A stretch of 64,000 nt of DNA from Schlesneria sphaerica (GCF_044336245.1 NZ_CP172346.1:6696001-6760000), one strand, 5' to 3'. Shown: positions 16,607 to 27,216, counted from the first letter of the stretch. Notes: generated by a model not told the origin, from the letters alone. A program made the numbers and translations.

Positions 16607-19600
16607 ATGACCGATCAAGAACTCATCGAACTGTTGCAACAGAAACCGGCAGGAGAACTGACTTCTGCTGAGTTGGAACTGATCCGGACCCGCTGGAAGC
16701 AGTCGCCGGCGCTTCAGCAGGCGCTGCAGGAATACCTGCAACTCGAATCCGAACTGCACGGTGGACTCGCGACCGTACAGGTCGATGTCGAGACGATTCT
16801 CAAGCGAGCGGCCGAGCAGCCACCGAAGACGCGGCTGACGCTGCCTCGCTGGTCGTGGTTAATCGGTCTGAGTCTTGTTCTCTTAATGGGGGTCGGGGCG
16901 GGTTACCTGCTTCGGGAAAGAGGGCTGGCCGACCGGGTTGCTTCGGACGCCCTACCGACGGATATCCCCCAACCGGCAATTGAACAGGTTGTCGAACCAG
17001 GACTGGGTGAGAAAACCACTCCTGACGTTGTTGTCCCTGAACCAGTGCCAGAGGTCAGTTCTGCTGAGGCGTCGTCGCTCCCTGTTTCTCCACCAAAAGG
17101 AGCGACGGACGTTTCCGTGGCACTCGATGAGCCCTGGTCCGCGCAACTTTCGCCCGACAGTGTCCTTCTCGCTGCCGAGAGTCTCTGGTGGCAAAGTCCC
17201 CCTCAGTCGACGGGGCATGATGAATTTTCTGACCTGGAAGCCAAACGCTGGTTCGCCCCCGTCGATGGTCATTCCTCCAGGTGGACGACCGAACTGATTG
17301 GTGTGCCAGGCCGTCGTACGGCTCGCTTTCAGGGACTGTCGAAGCTGCGTGCTCCCTGGCCCACGGATGCGGTCCTGCGACTGACTCCGTTCGAAGTGAA
17401 TGACCTGGCTCTGTACTTTTGGCGAGGATCTCAGGGGATCGCACTTCGCTATTACGCGAGGCGCGAACCGCAGATGTGGGGCGCATTTGAAATCTCGCGT
17501 GAGGGTCGGTCGCCTTTGCCGGACTCCTTCGGATTGCTCACGACAGACAGCGGTGCGTATTCCCGGTCGGGGGGAGGTACGCTGGAAGTCCGCCATCAGC
17601 AGGACCACTTCGTCCTGGCGCGCGGGGGCATTATTCTGCTGAGTGTGCCCTGTTCCGGACCACCTGAGGACGTTTTCATTGAGGGACAGTTCCGCCTTCG
17701 CGGGGTGTCGATGCACCGCAGTGAGCCGTTTTCTGAGCCGCCAGAGAATCCACATCCCGTGGTGATCTCAGGAGCGGCAGCGTCACTCCCGTGGGCCGTC
17801 TCCTCTGCTTCCTCACCCGATTTCACTGTCAATGAGGATGGTTCCATTACGTTCGTTTCGCAATCGGCAGACTCCGAAAGCCTGCTCACTTTGCCTGTTC
17901 GTAGCGGAAAACCGGAAATCACCGATGCAACTCGTCGTGGAGGTTTGTACGAAGTCATCGTCAATATCGAATCTGCCGAGCCCGGAACGGGGATCTTCCT
18001 TGGCAATCAGGACAGCGGGCCGTTACAGAGGTTGGGCTTTTTTCTGGACCCTGCGACACAGCGAACGACGTTCGGCGTCCTTCGACCGGAGGAGAAAAAG
18101 AGCAAAGCGACCCCTCACCCGGATTCGGTTCCGACTCCATTCGTTTCCCGATCGTGCTGGCTGAAGCTGATCGCCGGTCTCGGTACGCTGCACATCATGG
18201 TCAGTGGTGACGGTCAGCATTGGGGGGCGATTGGCGAGGCTCCCGGTCTCGACTTGCCCGGCGCGGTCAATTCAATGGGGCTGTTCGTTCAGCCAGGGAT
18301 GCCCCCCCGGAAAATCTGTGTCAGTCATATTGAGGTTCGAGAATTATCCGGGGTCACTCAAATGGCTGACCCACAACTTCGAAGTCGTGTGCCACTGGCT
18401 CTCGTTGGCCAGGTCCAGGATCTGGCCACGTGGCTGAACGGCGTTCTCGATGCTCAGCCGGGTGATGTGGAAACGGAGGAGTGGCTTAGTACCTGCGCTG
18501 TTGTGGCACTTGAACAGGGACCTCCGAAAGAGACCGGTGGAGCGTTACTGCGGCAACTCGTGAGCTGCGGTTTGAAGTCGGACCGTAGTTTCGAGCAGAA
18601 ACGATTACTGATTGACGATGCCGTGTCGCTGTGCGATTTGTTTGATGAAACGGCAGCAAAAACCGCAGCAACCTGGTATCAGGAGTTGGGCGGGCAATTG
18701 GCGGAAGGGAGCGATGTCCCTCCGATGAAAACTCTCCGACCTTTGTGGCTGAGGTCCCCACTGTGGACTGACATACGGATGGCTGGCGTATGGGATCAAC
18801 TCGAATCGGCCGAAGTCATCCAGTCCATCTACCAGCGCGACTGGAATCGGGCGTGGGAGCGCTCACAGGCGACTTTGTTCTGGCACCAGTCACCGCAGCA
18901 GGATCCGCGTTTGACGGATGAAGGGGATGCTGTCGTTCGTCACGCAAAATGGGCCAAATGTGTCGTGGCAGAGAACCTGCCTCAACTGGACGACGGCACG
19001 GCAGGCGTGCTTCCGGTCGCTCAGCGTCATCCTCTGGTCCCGGTCCTCAGTAAGGAGGCCTACAACATCCGGGCGGAACTTCAATCGGCACTGGCAGGTC
19101 ATGCCTACGAGGACGCCTGTCGCACGCTGATGACGGTGGCCGAGCAGGAAGGACCGGGGCTGTTGCCCGACCTGGAAAATCGGCAGCTTTATGTATCGAT
19201 GTCGACCGCGATTCAGAATGCACGCCGGAAGTATCCGGGTCTGGTTCGAACGATGGAAGAAAAGTATGAGCCACTCGGCCAGATTCGAGTGAAGTCTGCG
19301 GTGAACCGCAAAGACGTTGCCGCTCTCGAAACCGCGACAGTCCAGTTCATGGGAACGGATGCAGCAAGATCGGCTCATCTCTGGTTGGGAGATCTTGCGC
19401 TTTCCAGCGGGCAGTTCGACGCGGCCGAGCAGCATTTTGATCAAGCACTCGTCGCTGCCAGTCCGAGCTGGAAAGCGATACTCCTTCCCCGGAAACTGCT
19501 TGCCCAGGCGACGGGTGGCCGATCGTCTGGAACGAGGCTCGATGAAGTGACTGTCGACGCGATTGATTTCAATGGCACGCAAATCTCTCGGTCTGAATTT

Positions 19601-21352
19601 CAAAGGCTACTCGACGACGTCATCCAGCGTCCCAACCCGTCGGGACTTCTGAGACCGTCGTCTCCTTCCCCTGCTCCCTCGATTTTGCCAGGGTTCTACA
19701 GGCTTGAGCGGCGGGCTCAGTTTGACGGTGATTCCGGCAACCTGCCAGGTCGCCATGAGTATCGCGATGGTGATCCCTTCGGCAGGCAGTTCGCCGTAAC
19801 GGCAGATGAAAAGCAGATGTTTCTCAGCAACCGTTTCGAGGTCGGCGCTTACTCCGTCGAGGATGGGCGGCAACTTTGGACACGAGGCCTGGGGAATGAC
19901 CAGGGCGACGCCTACGCGTTGGCCTTCCATCCGATGAAGCCGTTGTTGACGGAGGACCACCTGTTCATACGACGTTTGACCAGAGCGGGTGTCGAGCTTG
20001 CCTGCCTGCGCCGCGAGAACGGACAGATCGTGTGGCAGAAACGAACTGTCCAGGGCATCGTTTCTGACCCAATGATCTGGAACGGACGCCTGTTTGCACT
20101 GACTGCGGATCGAGGGGATGAAGATACTGTCCAGGTTGAGGCAACCTGGTTTGAACCGTCGTCGGGAGCCGTCATTGGCTCAAGTCCGTTGTTCGGGCTT
20201 CGTGACTGGCAGCATCGACTGTACGGAGGCCAACTAGCCATCAGCGATCAGCGTGCTGTCTGTACTTTGGGAGGAACGGTCGCCTGTTTTGATGCTCGGG
20301 GCGTGATGCACTGGCTCAAAAAATCGATGTTGATGCAGAAACCCGTTGATGAATTGGCGGAAGATACGCGGGTTACTCCGCCCGTGATCGAGTCTGACCG
20401 GGTCGTCGTCTCGATTCCCGGTGTCCGCGAAGTTCAGTGCTTGAGTCTCGAGTCAGGGATGACGATCTGGGAACGGCCAATCGCGAATCTACGGGGACTC
20501 ATTGGTGTCTCCGGCACGATTGCGATTGCCGACACGACTACGCAACTGGTGGCTATGGATACTCGGTCTGGTAAAGTGATGTGGCGCTCGGCGTCTAAAA
20601 ATCGACTGGAAGCTTGTTGCATCGCTGACACGACCGTGCTGACCAGTCGTCGCGTTACCCGGGAGGATCGCCGATCACGTCCGTTGCTGACGTGGCGGGA
20701 TCTTCAGACGGGACGAGTCACGCAAGAGTCGCTCGTCGATGTGCCCCCCCGAGATGAGTTTCAAATGGGGCCGATGTGGTCCGCGGGAGGAAAATGGTGG
20801 TCACTTGTTGGGGAATCGTGGAAAAATGCAAAACGGGAAATCCACGAGTTTGTGATGGTTTCTGCCACGGTCGCCCCCGAGGCGGTCTCGGATCCGCTGG
20901 CGCACTGGGACCTTGGCTTGTCGGAAGCTCAATTTGCTGAGATCCAAACCGTGCTCCCCGGTTGGTATCCCGCCACGAACAGTAACCGCATTCAAGTCGT
21001 GTCTGACGGTCCCGACAGGTTGCCGCTGACGCTGAGGAGTCGCCTCGAACCAGAACAATCAGCCCGATGGATCAGTCGGGTTCGTTTAGAACCTGCACGA
21101 AAGCAGATGCTGCAACTGCGAGTCGGCCATCAACCGGGACAGACCTGGCAACTGGCCGTGCGAGTGGCAGATCAAATCATTCTGGAGCAAAGTGTCGGTG
21201 AAAAGAATACGGTTCGTCCTGGCTGGAAAGAGATCACTGTTGACCTGAGCCCGTGGGCGGGGCAGGATCGACTGATTCAATTGATTCAATCCACGACAGA
21301 CGGTTCGACAACGGAGGCACTTTGGAAAAGTGCGGTTCTGGTCACTGAGTAA
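16607..21352 (+). CDS. giant membrane-anchored sensor-like protein with anti-sigma-like N-terminus and PQQ-type propeller
   Basis: A ~1581-residue protein. Residues 1-80 are cytoplasmic and helical (DQELIELLQQKPAGELTSAE, then LQQALQEYLQLESELHGG), like the N-terminal segments that follow ECF factors in planctomycetes. One membrane span follows (WSWLIGLSLVLLMGVGAGYLL), then a Pro/Val/Glu-rich linker, two beta-rich regions (~190-590) that could be lectin/LamG-like or DUF1583-like, a helical TPR-like region (~800-1000) and a PQQ-type propeller (~1080-1430, with repeats like YSVEDGRQLWTRGL, ENGQIVWQKRT, ESGMTIWERPI and RSGKVMWRSAS). The C-terminal ~90 residues form another beta domain. The longest frame begins with TTG at 16595; ATG at 16607 was preferred, neither has a clear ribosome binding site. 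The likely role is to sense an extracytoplasmic signal and control the sigma factor. Confidence 0.8.
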   Translation: MTDQELIELLQQKPAGELTSAELELIRTRWKQSPALQQALQEYLQLESELHGGLATVQVDVETILKRAAEQPPKTRLTLPRWSWLIGLSLVLLMGVGAGYLLRERGLADRVASDALPTDIPQPAIEQVVEPGLGEKTTPDVVVPEPVPEVSSAEASSLPVSPPKGATDVSVALDEPWSAQLSPDSVLLAAESLWWQSPPQSTGHDEFSDLEAKRWFAPVDGHSSRWTTELIGVPGRRTARFQGLSKLRAPWPTDAVLRLTPFEVNDLALYFWRGSQGIALRYYARREPQMWGAFEISREGRSPLPDSFGLLTTDSGAYSRSGGGTLEVRHQQDHFVLARGGIILLSVPCSGPPEDVFIEGQFRLRGVSMHRSEPFSEPPENPHPVVISGAAASLPWAVSSASSPDFTVNEDGSITFVSQSADSESLLTLPVRSGKPEITDATRRGGLYEVIVNIESAEPGTGIFLGNQDSGPLQRLGFFLDPATQRTTFGVLRPEEKKSKATPHPDSVPTPFVSRSCWLKLIAGLGTLHIMVSGDGQHWGAIGEAPGLDLPGAVNSMGLFVQPGMPPRKICVSHIEVRELSGVTQMADPQLRSRVPLALVGQVQDLATWLNGVLDAQPGDVETEEWLSTCAVVALEQGPPKETGGALLRQLVSCGLKSDRSFEQKRLLIDDAVSLCDLFDETAAKTAATWYQELGGQLAEGSDVPPMKTLRPLWLRSPLWTDIRMAGVWDQLESAEVIQSIYQRDWNRAWERSQATLFWHQSPQQDPRLTDEGDAVVRHAKWAKCVVAENLPQLDDGTAGVLPVAQRHPLVPVLSKEAYNIRAELQSALAGHAYEDACRTLMTVAEQEGPGLLPDLENRQLYVSMSTAIQNARRKYPGLVRTMEEKYEPLGQIRVKSAVNRKDVAALETATVQFMGTDAARSAHLWLGDLALSSGQFDAAEQHFDQALVAASPSWKAILLPRKLLAQATGGRSSGTRLDEVTVDAIDFNGTQISRSEFQRLLDDVIQRPNPSGLLRPSSPSPAPSILPGFYRLERRAQFDGDSGNLPGRHEYRDGDPFGRQFAVTADEKQMFLSNRFEVGAYSVEDGRQLWTRGLGNDQGDAYALAFHPMKPLLTEDHLFIRRLTRAGVELACLRRENGQIVWQKRTVQGIVSDPMIWNGRLFALTADRGDEDTVQVEATWFEPSSGAVIGSSPLFGLRDWQHRLYGGQLAISDQRAVCTLGGTVACFDARGVMHWLKKSMLMQKPVDELAEDTRVTPPVIESDRVVVSIPGVREVQCLSLESGMTIWERPIANLRGLIGVSGTIAIADTTTQLVAMDTRSGKVMWRSASKNRLEACCIADTTVLTSRRVTREDRRSRPLLTWRDLQTGRVTQESLVDVPPRDEFQMGPMWSAGGKWWSLVGESWKNAKREIHEFVMVSATVAPEAVSDPLAHWDLGLSEAQFAEIQTVLPGWYPATNSNRIQVVSDGPDRLPLTLRSRLEPEQSARWISRVRLEPARKQMLQLRVGHQPGQTWQLAVRVADQIILEQSVGEKNTVRPGWKEITVDLSPWAGQDRLIQLIQSTTDGSTTEALWKSAVLVTE

Positions 21353-21360
21353 ACTTCTAA

Positions 21361-21389
21361 CCAGTCGAAGTATGAAACGCTTCGACTGG
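21361..21389 (+). terminator. hairpin after the giant membrane protein gene
   Basis: CCAGTCGAAG pairs perfectly with CTTCGACTGG across a 9-base loop, 9 bp after the stop codon. No run of T follows, so termination would be weak or factor-dependent. Confidence 0.5.
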
Positions 21390-21474
21390 GGTCCGGCAGG
21401 CAGATTCCTCAATGTGAGGGGCTGCAGTTCACAGAACTGGGATGCTCGGTACGCATCAAGAGAGGTTCATGGAA

Positions 21475-22431
21475 ATGCCAGCAATCTATCTGACTGAGGA
21501 AGACGTCGCCTGGTTGCTCGATATGGACACGGCGATTGATTGTGTCGAGGAAGCATTTCGTCAATTAGCGTTTGAAAAGGCAGACCATCAGCCTCGCCGT
21601 CGAGCCAGTGCGGGAACTTCCACCCTGCACATGATGTCCGCTGCTGCAGAGTACCTGAATTTCGTCGGGTACAAGGCATACGTAACGACTCGGGGGGGGA
21701 ACCGGTTCCAATTTGCGCTTTCCGATGCGGAACATGGGCAGCCCGTCGCATTAATTGAGGCGAATTTGTTGGGGCAAATGCGGACGGGAGCGGCTTCCGG
21801 GGTTGCTACAAAGTATATGGCTCGTCCGGATGCCCGGATCGTGGGGTGTTTTGGGACTGGGTTTCAGGCAAGAGCCCAGTTAAAGGCGATTTGCAGCGTG
21901 CGACGAATTGAAAGAGTCGATGTCTACAGTCGCAATGCCGAGCGGCGGAGTCGATTTGCGGATGAGATGTCTGAGTACTGCAACGTCCGAATGGTTGCGG
22001 TGCATTCGCCGGAGGAAGCGGCTGCAGAAAAAGACATCGTCCTGTGCGCGACAACCAGCAAGGCCCCCTTGTTTGACGGGCATATACTGGAACAGGGAAC
22101 GCACGTCAGTGCGATCGGAAGCAACTATCTGACCAAGGCTGAGATTGATGTGACCACGATTCGTCGTGCGGATCATGTTGTCTGCGACAGCCTGGAGGCG
22201 TGCAAGTTGGAGGCTGGTGATTTCGTTCCCGCCATCGAAGATGGCAGTCTGGACTGGACTCGAGTGCGAGAATTGGGTGAGGTGGTTGTGGGACGCGAAA
22301 CGGGACGGGCTGTTCCGGAAGACATTACTCTTTTCAAGTCGGTGGGGTTAGCACTGGAAGACCTGGCAGTTGCAGTGCGGATCTATCAGCGAGCTCGTCT
22401 GGAAGGGCTCGGACAACCCCTCCCCTTCTGA
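21475..22431 (+). CDS. ornithine cyclodeaminase / mu-crystallin family protein
   Basis: A 318-residue NAD(P)-dependent enzyme of the ornithine cyclodeaminase/mu-crystallin family, which includes ornithine cyclodeaminase, alanine dehydrogenase and ketimine reductases. The N-terminal half has the substrate domain (YLTEEDVAWLLDMDTAI; RPRRRAS-like basic stretch; GYKAYVTT). The Rossmann motif is VGCFGTGFQARAQL, followed by VDVYSRN at the end of the second strand, and then VLCATTSKAPLFDG and GTHVSAIGSN. The frame opens at 21442, but ATG 21475 has AGAGAGG nine bases upstream and gives MPAIYLTEED, the usual beginning. The exact substrate is undetermined. An eight-G run lies in the coding sequence at 21692-21699. 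No partner genes lie next to it. Confidence 0.88.
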   Translation: MPAIYLTEEDVAWLLDMDTAIDCVEEAFRQLAFEKADHQPRRRASAGTSTLHMMSAAAEYLNFVGYKAYVTTRGGNRFQFALSDAEHGQPVALIEANLLGQMRTGAASGVATKYMARPDARIVGCFGTGFQARAQLKAICSVRRIERVDVYSRNAERRSRFADEMSEYCNVRMVAVHSPEEAAAEKDIVLCATTSKAPLFDGHILEQGTHVSAIGSNYLTKAEIDVTTIRRADHVVCDSLEACKLEAGDFVPAIEDGSLDWTRVRELGEVVVGRETGRAVPEDITLFKSVGLALEDLAVAVRIYQRARLEGLGQPLPF

Positions 22432-22447
22432 GGGCCTCGGTGAGTCG

Positions 22448-22471
22448 TGACACCTGTTTTCACGGGTGTCA
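22448..22471 (+). terminator. hairpin downstream of the ornithine cyclodeaminase-family gene
   Basis: TGACACCT at 22448-22455 pairs with GGGTGTCA at 22464-22471 (one wobble), and the loop can close by two more pairs. There is no T run, so it is a weak terminator candidate. Confidence 0.4.
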
Positions 22472-22787
22472 TGGGCCTGCGGAAAACCGACACTGTCACA
22501 GAAACCAAGTGGGGGACCGGATTCCTGGCCGCAGGAACGTGAGTCACCACGGGGATCGGGATGTCTCATTCAAGTGAATACGGATCCATTCTGTGGCATT
22601 GTCAGACAGTGATCGTGAGTAACGGATTCGTAAACAGGACGGGAAATTGAGGTGAAAGAAGAATTTTTCAAGATTTTTTTCCAATTGAGAAGTTTTCGTG
22701 GCGCTGACGAGTTCATTTTGTTAGCATTTCGACCCGCCGGAGCATACGACGCCCGGTCGACTCGCAATGAAAGAAAGGATGCTATCA

Positions 22788-22913
22788 ATGCGAACTTCGC
22801 CGCGACTGCAGCCGTCCACAGGGATGGCGGCCCCTCTGTTATGGCTTGCCTGGATCGAAGTACCAGATCAGCGACAGATTGGTTGGAGATCGCTTCCCGT
22901 TGCTAACGGCTGA
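22788..22913 (+). CDS. possible 41-residue small protein upstream of rpoD
   Basis: An ATG at 22788 has AAAGGATGCTATCA upstream, a good ribosome binding site, and opens a 41-codon frame ending at TGA 22911-22913. The product (beginning MRTSPRLQPST, containing APLLWLAWIEVP) has one hydrophobic patch rich in Trp and no family resemblance that I recognise. It could be a leader peptide for rpoD or a chance frame in GC-rich DNA; the evidence is the ribosome binding site alone. Confidence 0.25.
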   Translation: MRTSPRLQPSTGMAAPLLWLAWIEVPDQRQIGWRSLPVANG

Positions 22914-23121
22914 TCGTGCCGGCGAGTTCGCTGCGAGAGGATATAAAGTTGAAGGGTCGCTTGAACCTTTCGATTTCGGCCAGATTTGAAAATAGCTGAG
23001 CGTCCGTCAAGTGTTGATGGACCGGCTGAGAATTCCCAGGAAGTAAATTTGTTTCACGAAATGCTTGTCCGCACAGGCTACAATCACAGGGACGTGAACG
23101 AATCACAGGAGGTTTGACCCA

Positions 23122-24819
<1,698 letters not shown>

Positions 24820-24865
24820 TCGGCTTACGATCGGTTAGCGATTCGCTGATGTGACGGATTTTGAG

Positions 24866-24899
24866 CCCTCCTGAGTCTTAGGACTTGGGAGGGTTCTTT
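24866..24899 (+). terminator. terminator after rpoD, overlapping the convergent gene
   Basis: CCCTCCTGAGTC at 24866-24877 pairs with GGACTTGGGAGGG-side bases 24882-24893 (two wobbles), with loop TTAG, followed by TTCTTTC. The TTA in the loop (24878-24880) is the complement of the TAA stop of the convergent small membrane protein. Confidence 0.7.
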
Positions 24900-25132
24900 C
24901 GTTCCTGCAGTTCTCTCTGAATTTCGCGACGGTCCAGCAGAATCGCCAGGACACCCAGTACCCCGATGGAGATCACCTCGACCGTCATTACGGTCGCCCC
25001 ATGTCGGTTGAACCAGACGTTCACGGGAGCTTCAGGATTCCCCAGCAGCATCGCCACCATGGCGAGGATCGTGATCACGAAAACCGTCGTGGCGACGGCC
25101 GTGAGGTTGAAAAACAGTTGAGGCAACTTCAT
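24878..25132 (-). CDS. small two-span membrane protein
   Basis: An 84-residue protein with two membrane segments: near the N-terminus (FFNLTAVATTVFVITILAMVAMLL) and in the second half (VISIGVLGVLAILL), joined by a polar loop (GNPEAPVNVWFNRHG). The C-terminal tail is charged (DRREIQRELQERKNPPKS) and probably cytoplasmic. I do not recognise a family. There is no clear ribosome binding site before the ATG. It is convergent with rpoD and shares its terminator region. The second-half pattern and basic tail fit a small envelope protein, but the function is unknown. The 290 bp on its upstream side before the methylguanine methyltransferase gene hold nothing I can identify. Confidence 0.6.
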   Translation of the reverse strand: MKLPQLFFNLTAVATTVFVITILAMVAMLLGNPEAPVNVWFNRHGATVMTVEVISIGVLGVLAILLDRREIQRELQERKNPPKS

Positions 25133-25423
25133 CAGTAGCTTTCGCAGTGCGATGGTCAGAGGAGAATCCAGCAGACGACTCGGCAGTCCATTGGGCCGCT
25201 TTGAACTGTTGCTGTCAAGTTTGGCCGATGGTCCCTTGAGAGATGTGAGGATGTGACTCCCGTTCTGCGGCTCTCAACGTTCCCGATTCACGTAACCCAT
25301 GTTGGCACGTCGCATGTGTCAGGCTTCGCCTGTGCTGCGTTGAACCGTTTGCCTAGAAAGCGAAATTGATCGCGACTGTGGCTGATCGCATCTTCGGGGG
25401 TGAGACGACGGTTCACGCTCTGC

Positions 25424-26026
25424 TTACCGAAGTTCCGCCAGATTGAAGGTGCGACCGACGGAGCGCGCTTCCATTTCCAGTAATCGCAGTTTGAACTTTG
25501 TTCCTGCGGGTGACGTGTAACCTCCCAGCTTTCCTCCTGCAGCCAGGACACGGTGGCACGGAATCAGAATCGGAAACTGGTTGGTCGACATGACAGTTCC
25601 CACAGCTCGGGCAGCACCGGGATGTCCAGCCATTGTGGCCAACTCTCCATACGAGGCGGTCTGCCCGTGACCGAGTCGGCGTGTGGCGTCAACGATATTT
25701 CGTCGGAACCTGGTCAGCTTTGGCAATTCAATCTCGACCCCGGAAAAGTCGACAACGTCGCCGTCGGCATAGGCGGTAAACAGTTCGCGCAGTTCGGGGC
25801 TCCAGTCATCGTAAAGGCACGCCCCCCCCGATCGCGACTTTGCCTGATTCCGGATCGCTGTCTCCGACCCGTAGCCAGCGAAAATACCAATCAGTTTGTT
25901 CCTCTGGCCGAGCAGGCCGATCCAGCCCAACGGAGTGGTGAAGGCTGAAAGCAGGAGCGGTGCGGGATTTTCCGCTGCGGCCGATTCCCGCTCAAGCGAG
26001 GACGACGGACGGGCTGAATTCTTCAC
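25424..26026 (-). CDS. methylated-DNA--[protein]-cysteine S-methyltransferase
   Basis: A ~200-residue O6-methylguanine DNA methyltransferase, a suicidal repair enzyme that takes the alkyl group from O6-alkylguanine onto a cysteine. The active-site PCHR motif is at about residue 157 in the segment ILIPCHRVLAAGGKLGGYT. The DNA-binding helix-turn-helix (QTASYGELATMAGHPGAARAVG) precedes it. The N-terminal domain is shorter and variable (TPLGWIGLLGQRNKLIGI). There is no Ada-type N-terminal transcription domain. The frame opens at 26122, but GTG at 26026 has GGAG eight bases upstream and begins VKNSARPSSS, so it was chosen as start. It stands alone and acts in the cytoplasm. Confidence 0.9.
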   Translation of the reverse strand: MKNSARPSSSLERESAAAENPAPLLLSAFTTPLGWIGLLGQRNKLIGIFAGYGSETAIRNQAKSRSGGACLYDDWSPELRELFTAYADGDVVDFSGVEIELPKLTRFRRNIVDATRRLGHGQTASYGELATMAGHPGAARAVGTVMSTNQFPILIPCHRVLAAGGKLGGYTSPAGTKFKLRLLEMEARSVGRTFNLAELR

Positions 26027-26462
26027 TGAGGAAACTCCGCGAGCCCGCGCGTGTCGACGTTCTACGTGTCGTTCCGCGAGCCCGGCTTGCCTGCACAGGG
26101 AAATTGTGAAATGCACAAACACTATTTCAACAGACGGGGCCCCGGTTCAACAACTCGTTTTGGTCGTATTTTTTGAGCGACAAGGCATTCGTGCGGGGCC
26201 GGATCAGACGACTGCATGACCTTGCGTAAGGTCAGTGGGCATCAGAACGCCGTGAGTCGACGATCTTGGATGAGAGGGCTGACTCTTTGACCCCTGTTCC
26301 GCCGACCCCTACAATGCGGCTGCCTGCGCGTTGTAACCTGTTACGAGCTTCTGCGAAGGACACGGTCTGCTGCGAAATTCAGGCAGGGTGCTGTCCGAGG
26401 GGGGATTGTTTCTCGATCTCACCCCGGTTCCGGCACGTTAGATCATTTGAGGAACAAATTTG
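26027..26462. other. intergenic region with a promoter
   Basis: 436 bp between the divergent methyltransferase and hypothetical protein genes. Apart from the promoter at 26287-26315 for the rightward operon, I see nothing distinct. The remaining leader after the promoter is about 140 bases. Confidence 0.5.
26287..26315 (+). promoter_or_regulatory. sigma-70 type promoter
   Basis: TTGACC at 26287-26292 and TACAAT at 26310-26315 are separated by exactly 17 bases, close to the housekeeping consensus. The predicted transcript starts near 26322 and runs to the gene at 26463 and probably into the aminotransferase. Confidence 0.6.
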
Positions 26463-27206
26463 ATGTCTTCGTATTCTACCCTCGCCGACGACTTCTACGT
26501 CAACATGACTCTCAATACGGAGATGGCACTACCCGCAGGGCGTGAAACGACCCTCAGTTTCTTCGAGCGGGTTCGTAAGCAATACCCTACGATGCGGAAT
26601 TTCTACACCCGCGAGAATGGGGACCACGTCCTTGAAGAGGACAAAGATCAGGGACATCAGCGCTGGTGCACGCTGGAACCGCGACGAATCTGCAGCGGCT
26701 ACATCAATCCCGATGACGTCGAAGACGCAGTTGAACAGCATAAACTGGTACTGCAACTTGTTCCCTACATGCTCTCAGTCAGTTCGCTCGATTGCGAAGC
26801 TCTCGACTACATGATGGGCTTCGACTTTAACTACCGGGGAAACCACGACGAACTGGTCGCCGAAGCGCTGGGAGTCAGCTCGGCACTGGACGGACTACTC
26901 GAGATTCCCGGTCGTCAGGTTCTGAACTTTGAACCGATGATGACGATTGCGCTGGAAGAAACGTGCCGACGACAGGCACGGCTCATGATCGAAACCCGTA
27001 CGAATGCGTATCAGGTGCGTCGGGGCGATTTTCCGGAAGAACACATCAGTGTATTCTTTACCGTGCGTCAGTACGGCAGTCTCGAATCCGACAGCTCTTA
27101 CGAAGGGACGCTCGGCGAACTCCGGACGCAGTGCGAGTCACTGCTCGAGAAATACGTGATCGATCAAGTGCTTCGTCCCCTACAACAGGCCATTTCGACG
27201 AAATAG
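26463..27206 (+). CDS. conserved-looking cytoplasmic protein of unknown function, cotranscribed with an aminotransferase
   Basis: A 247-residue soluble protein that I do not recognise. There is no signal peptide or membrane span. It contains a sequence beginning SSYSTLADDFYVNM, an Arg-rich early part (FFERVRKQYPTMRNFYTREN), RWCTLEPRRICSGYINPDD, then helical regions with VLQLVPYMLSVSSLDCEALDYMM and GFDFNYRGNHDELVAEAL. It is rich in Asp/Glu with a mixed alpha/beta look. The start is ATG 26463, nine bases after GAGGA; an adjacent TTG at 26460 is less likely. The stop is 10 bp from the next gene's ATG, so the two are surely cotranscribed from the promoter at 26287-26315. The pairing suggests a role in the same pathway as the aminotransferase. 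Confidence 0.75.
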   Translation: MSSYSTLADDFYVNMTLNTEMALPAGRETTLSFFERVRKQYPTMRNFYTRENGDHVLEEDKDQGHQRWCTLEPRRICSGYINPDDVEDAVEQHKLVLQLVPYMLSVSSLDCEALDYMMGFDFNYRGNHDELVAEALGVSSALDGLLEIPGRQVLNFEPMMTIALEETCRRQARLMIETRTNAYQVRRGDFPEEHISVFFTVRQYGSLESDSSYEGTLGELRTQCESLLEKYVIDQVLRPLQQAISTK

Positions 27207-27216
27207 GAAATCCTCT

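Larger units (their letters stand above)
22432..23121. other. long intergenic region before rpoD
   Basis: 690 bp between the ornithine cyclodeaminase-family gene and rpoD. It contains a hairpin just after the upstream gene, an AT-rich stretch at 22655-22735, a possible 41-codon reading frame and a TACAAT hexamer about 40 bases before the rpoD start. No convincing -35 box could be assigned, so the rpoD promoter is not placed here. Confidence 0.5.

Noticed and set aside
18890..19603. A 237-codon minus-strand frame within the giant membrane protein gene.
   Set aside because: The plus strand carries a continuous 1581-codon frame with TPR and propeller patterns through the same region.
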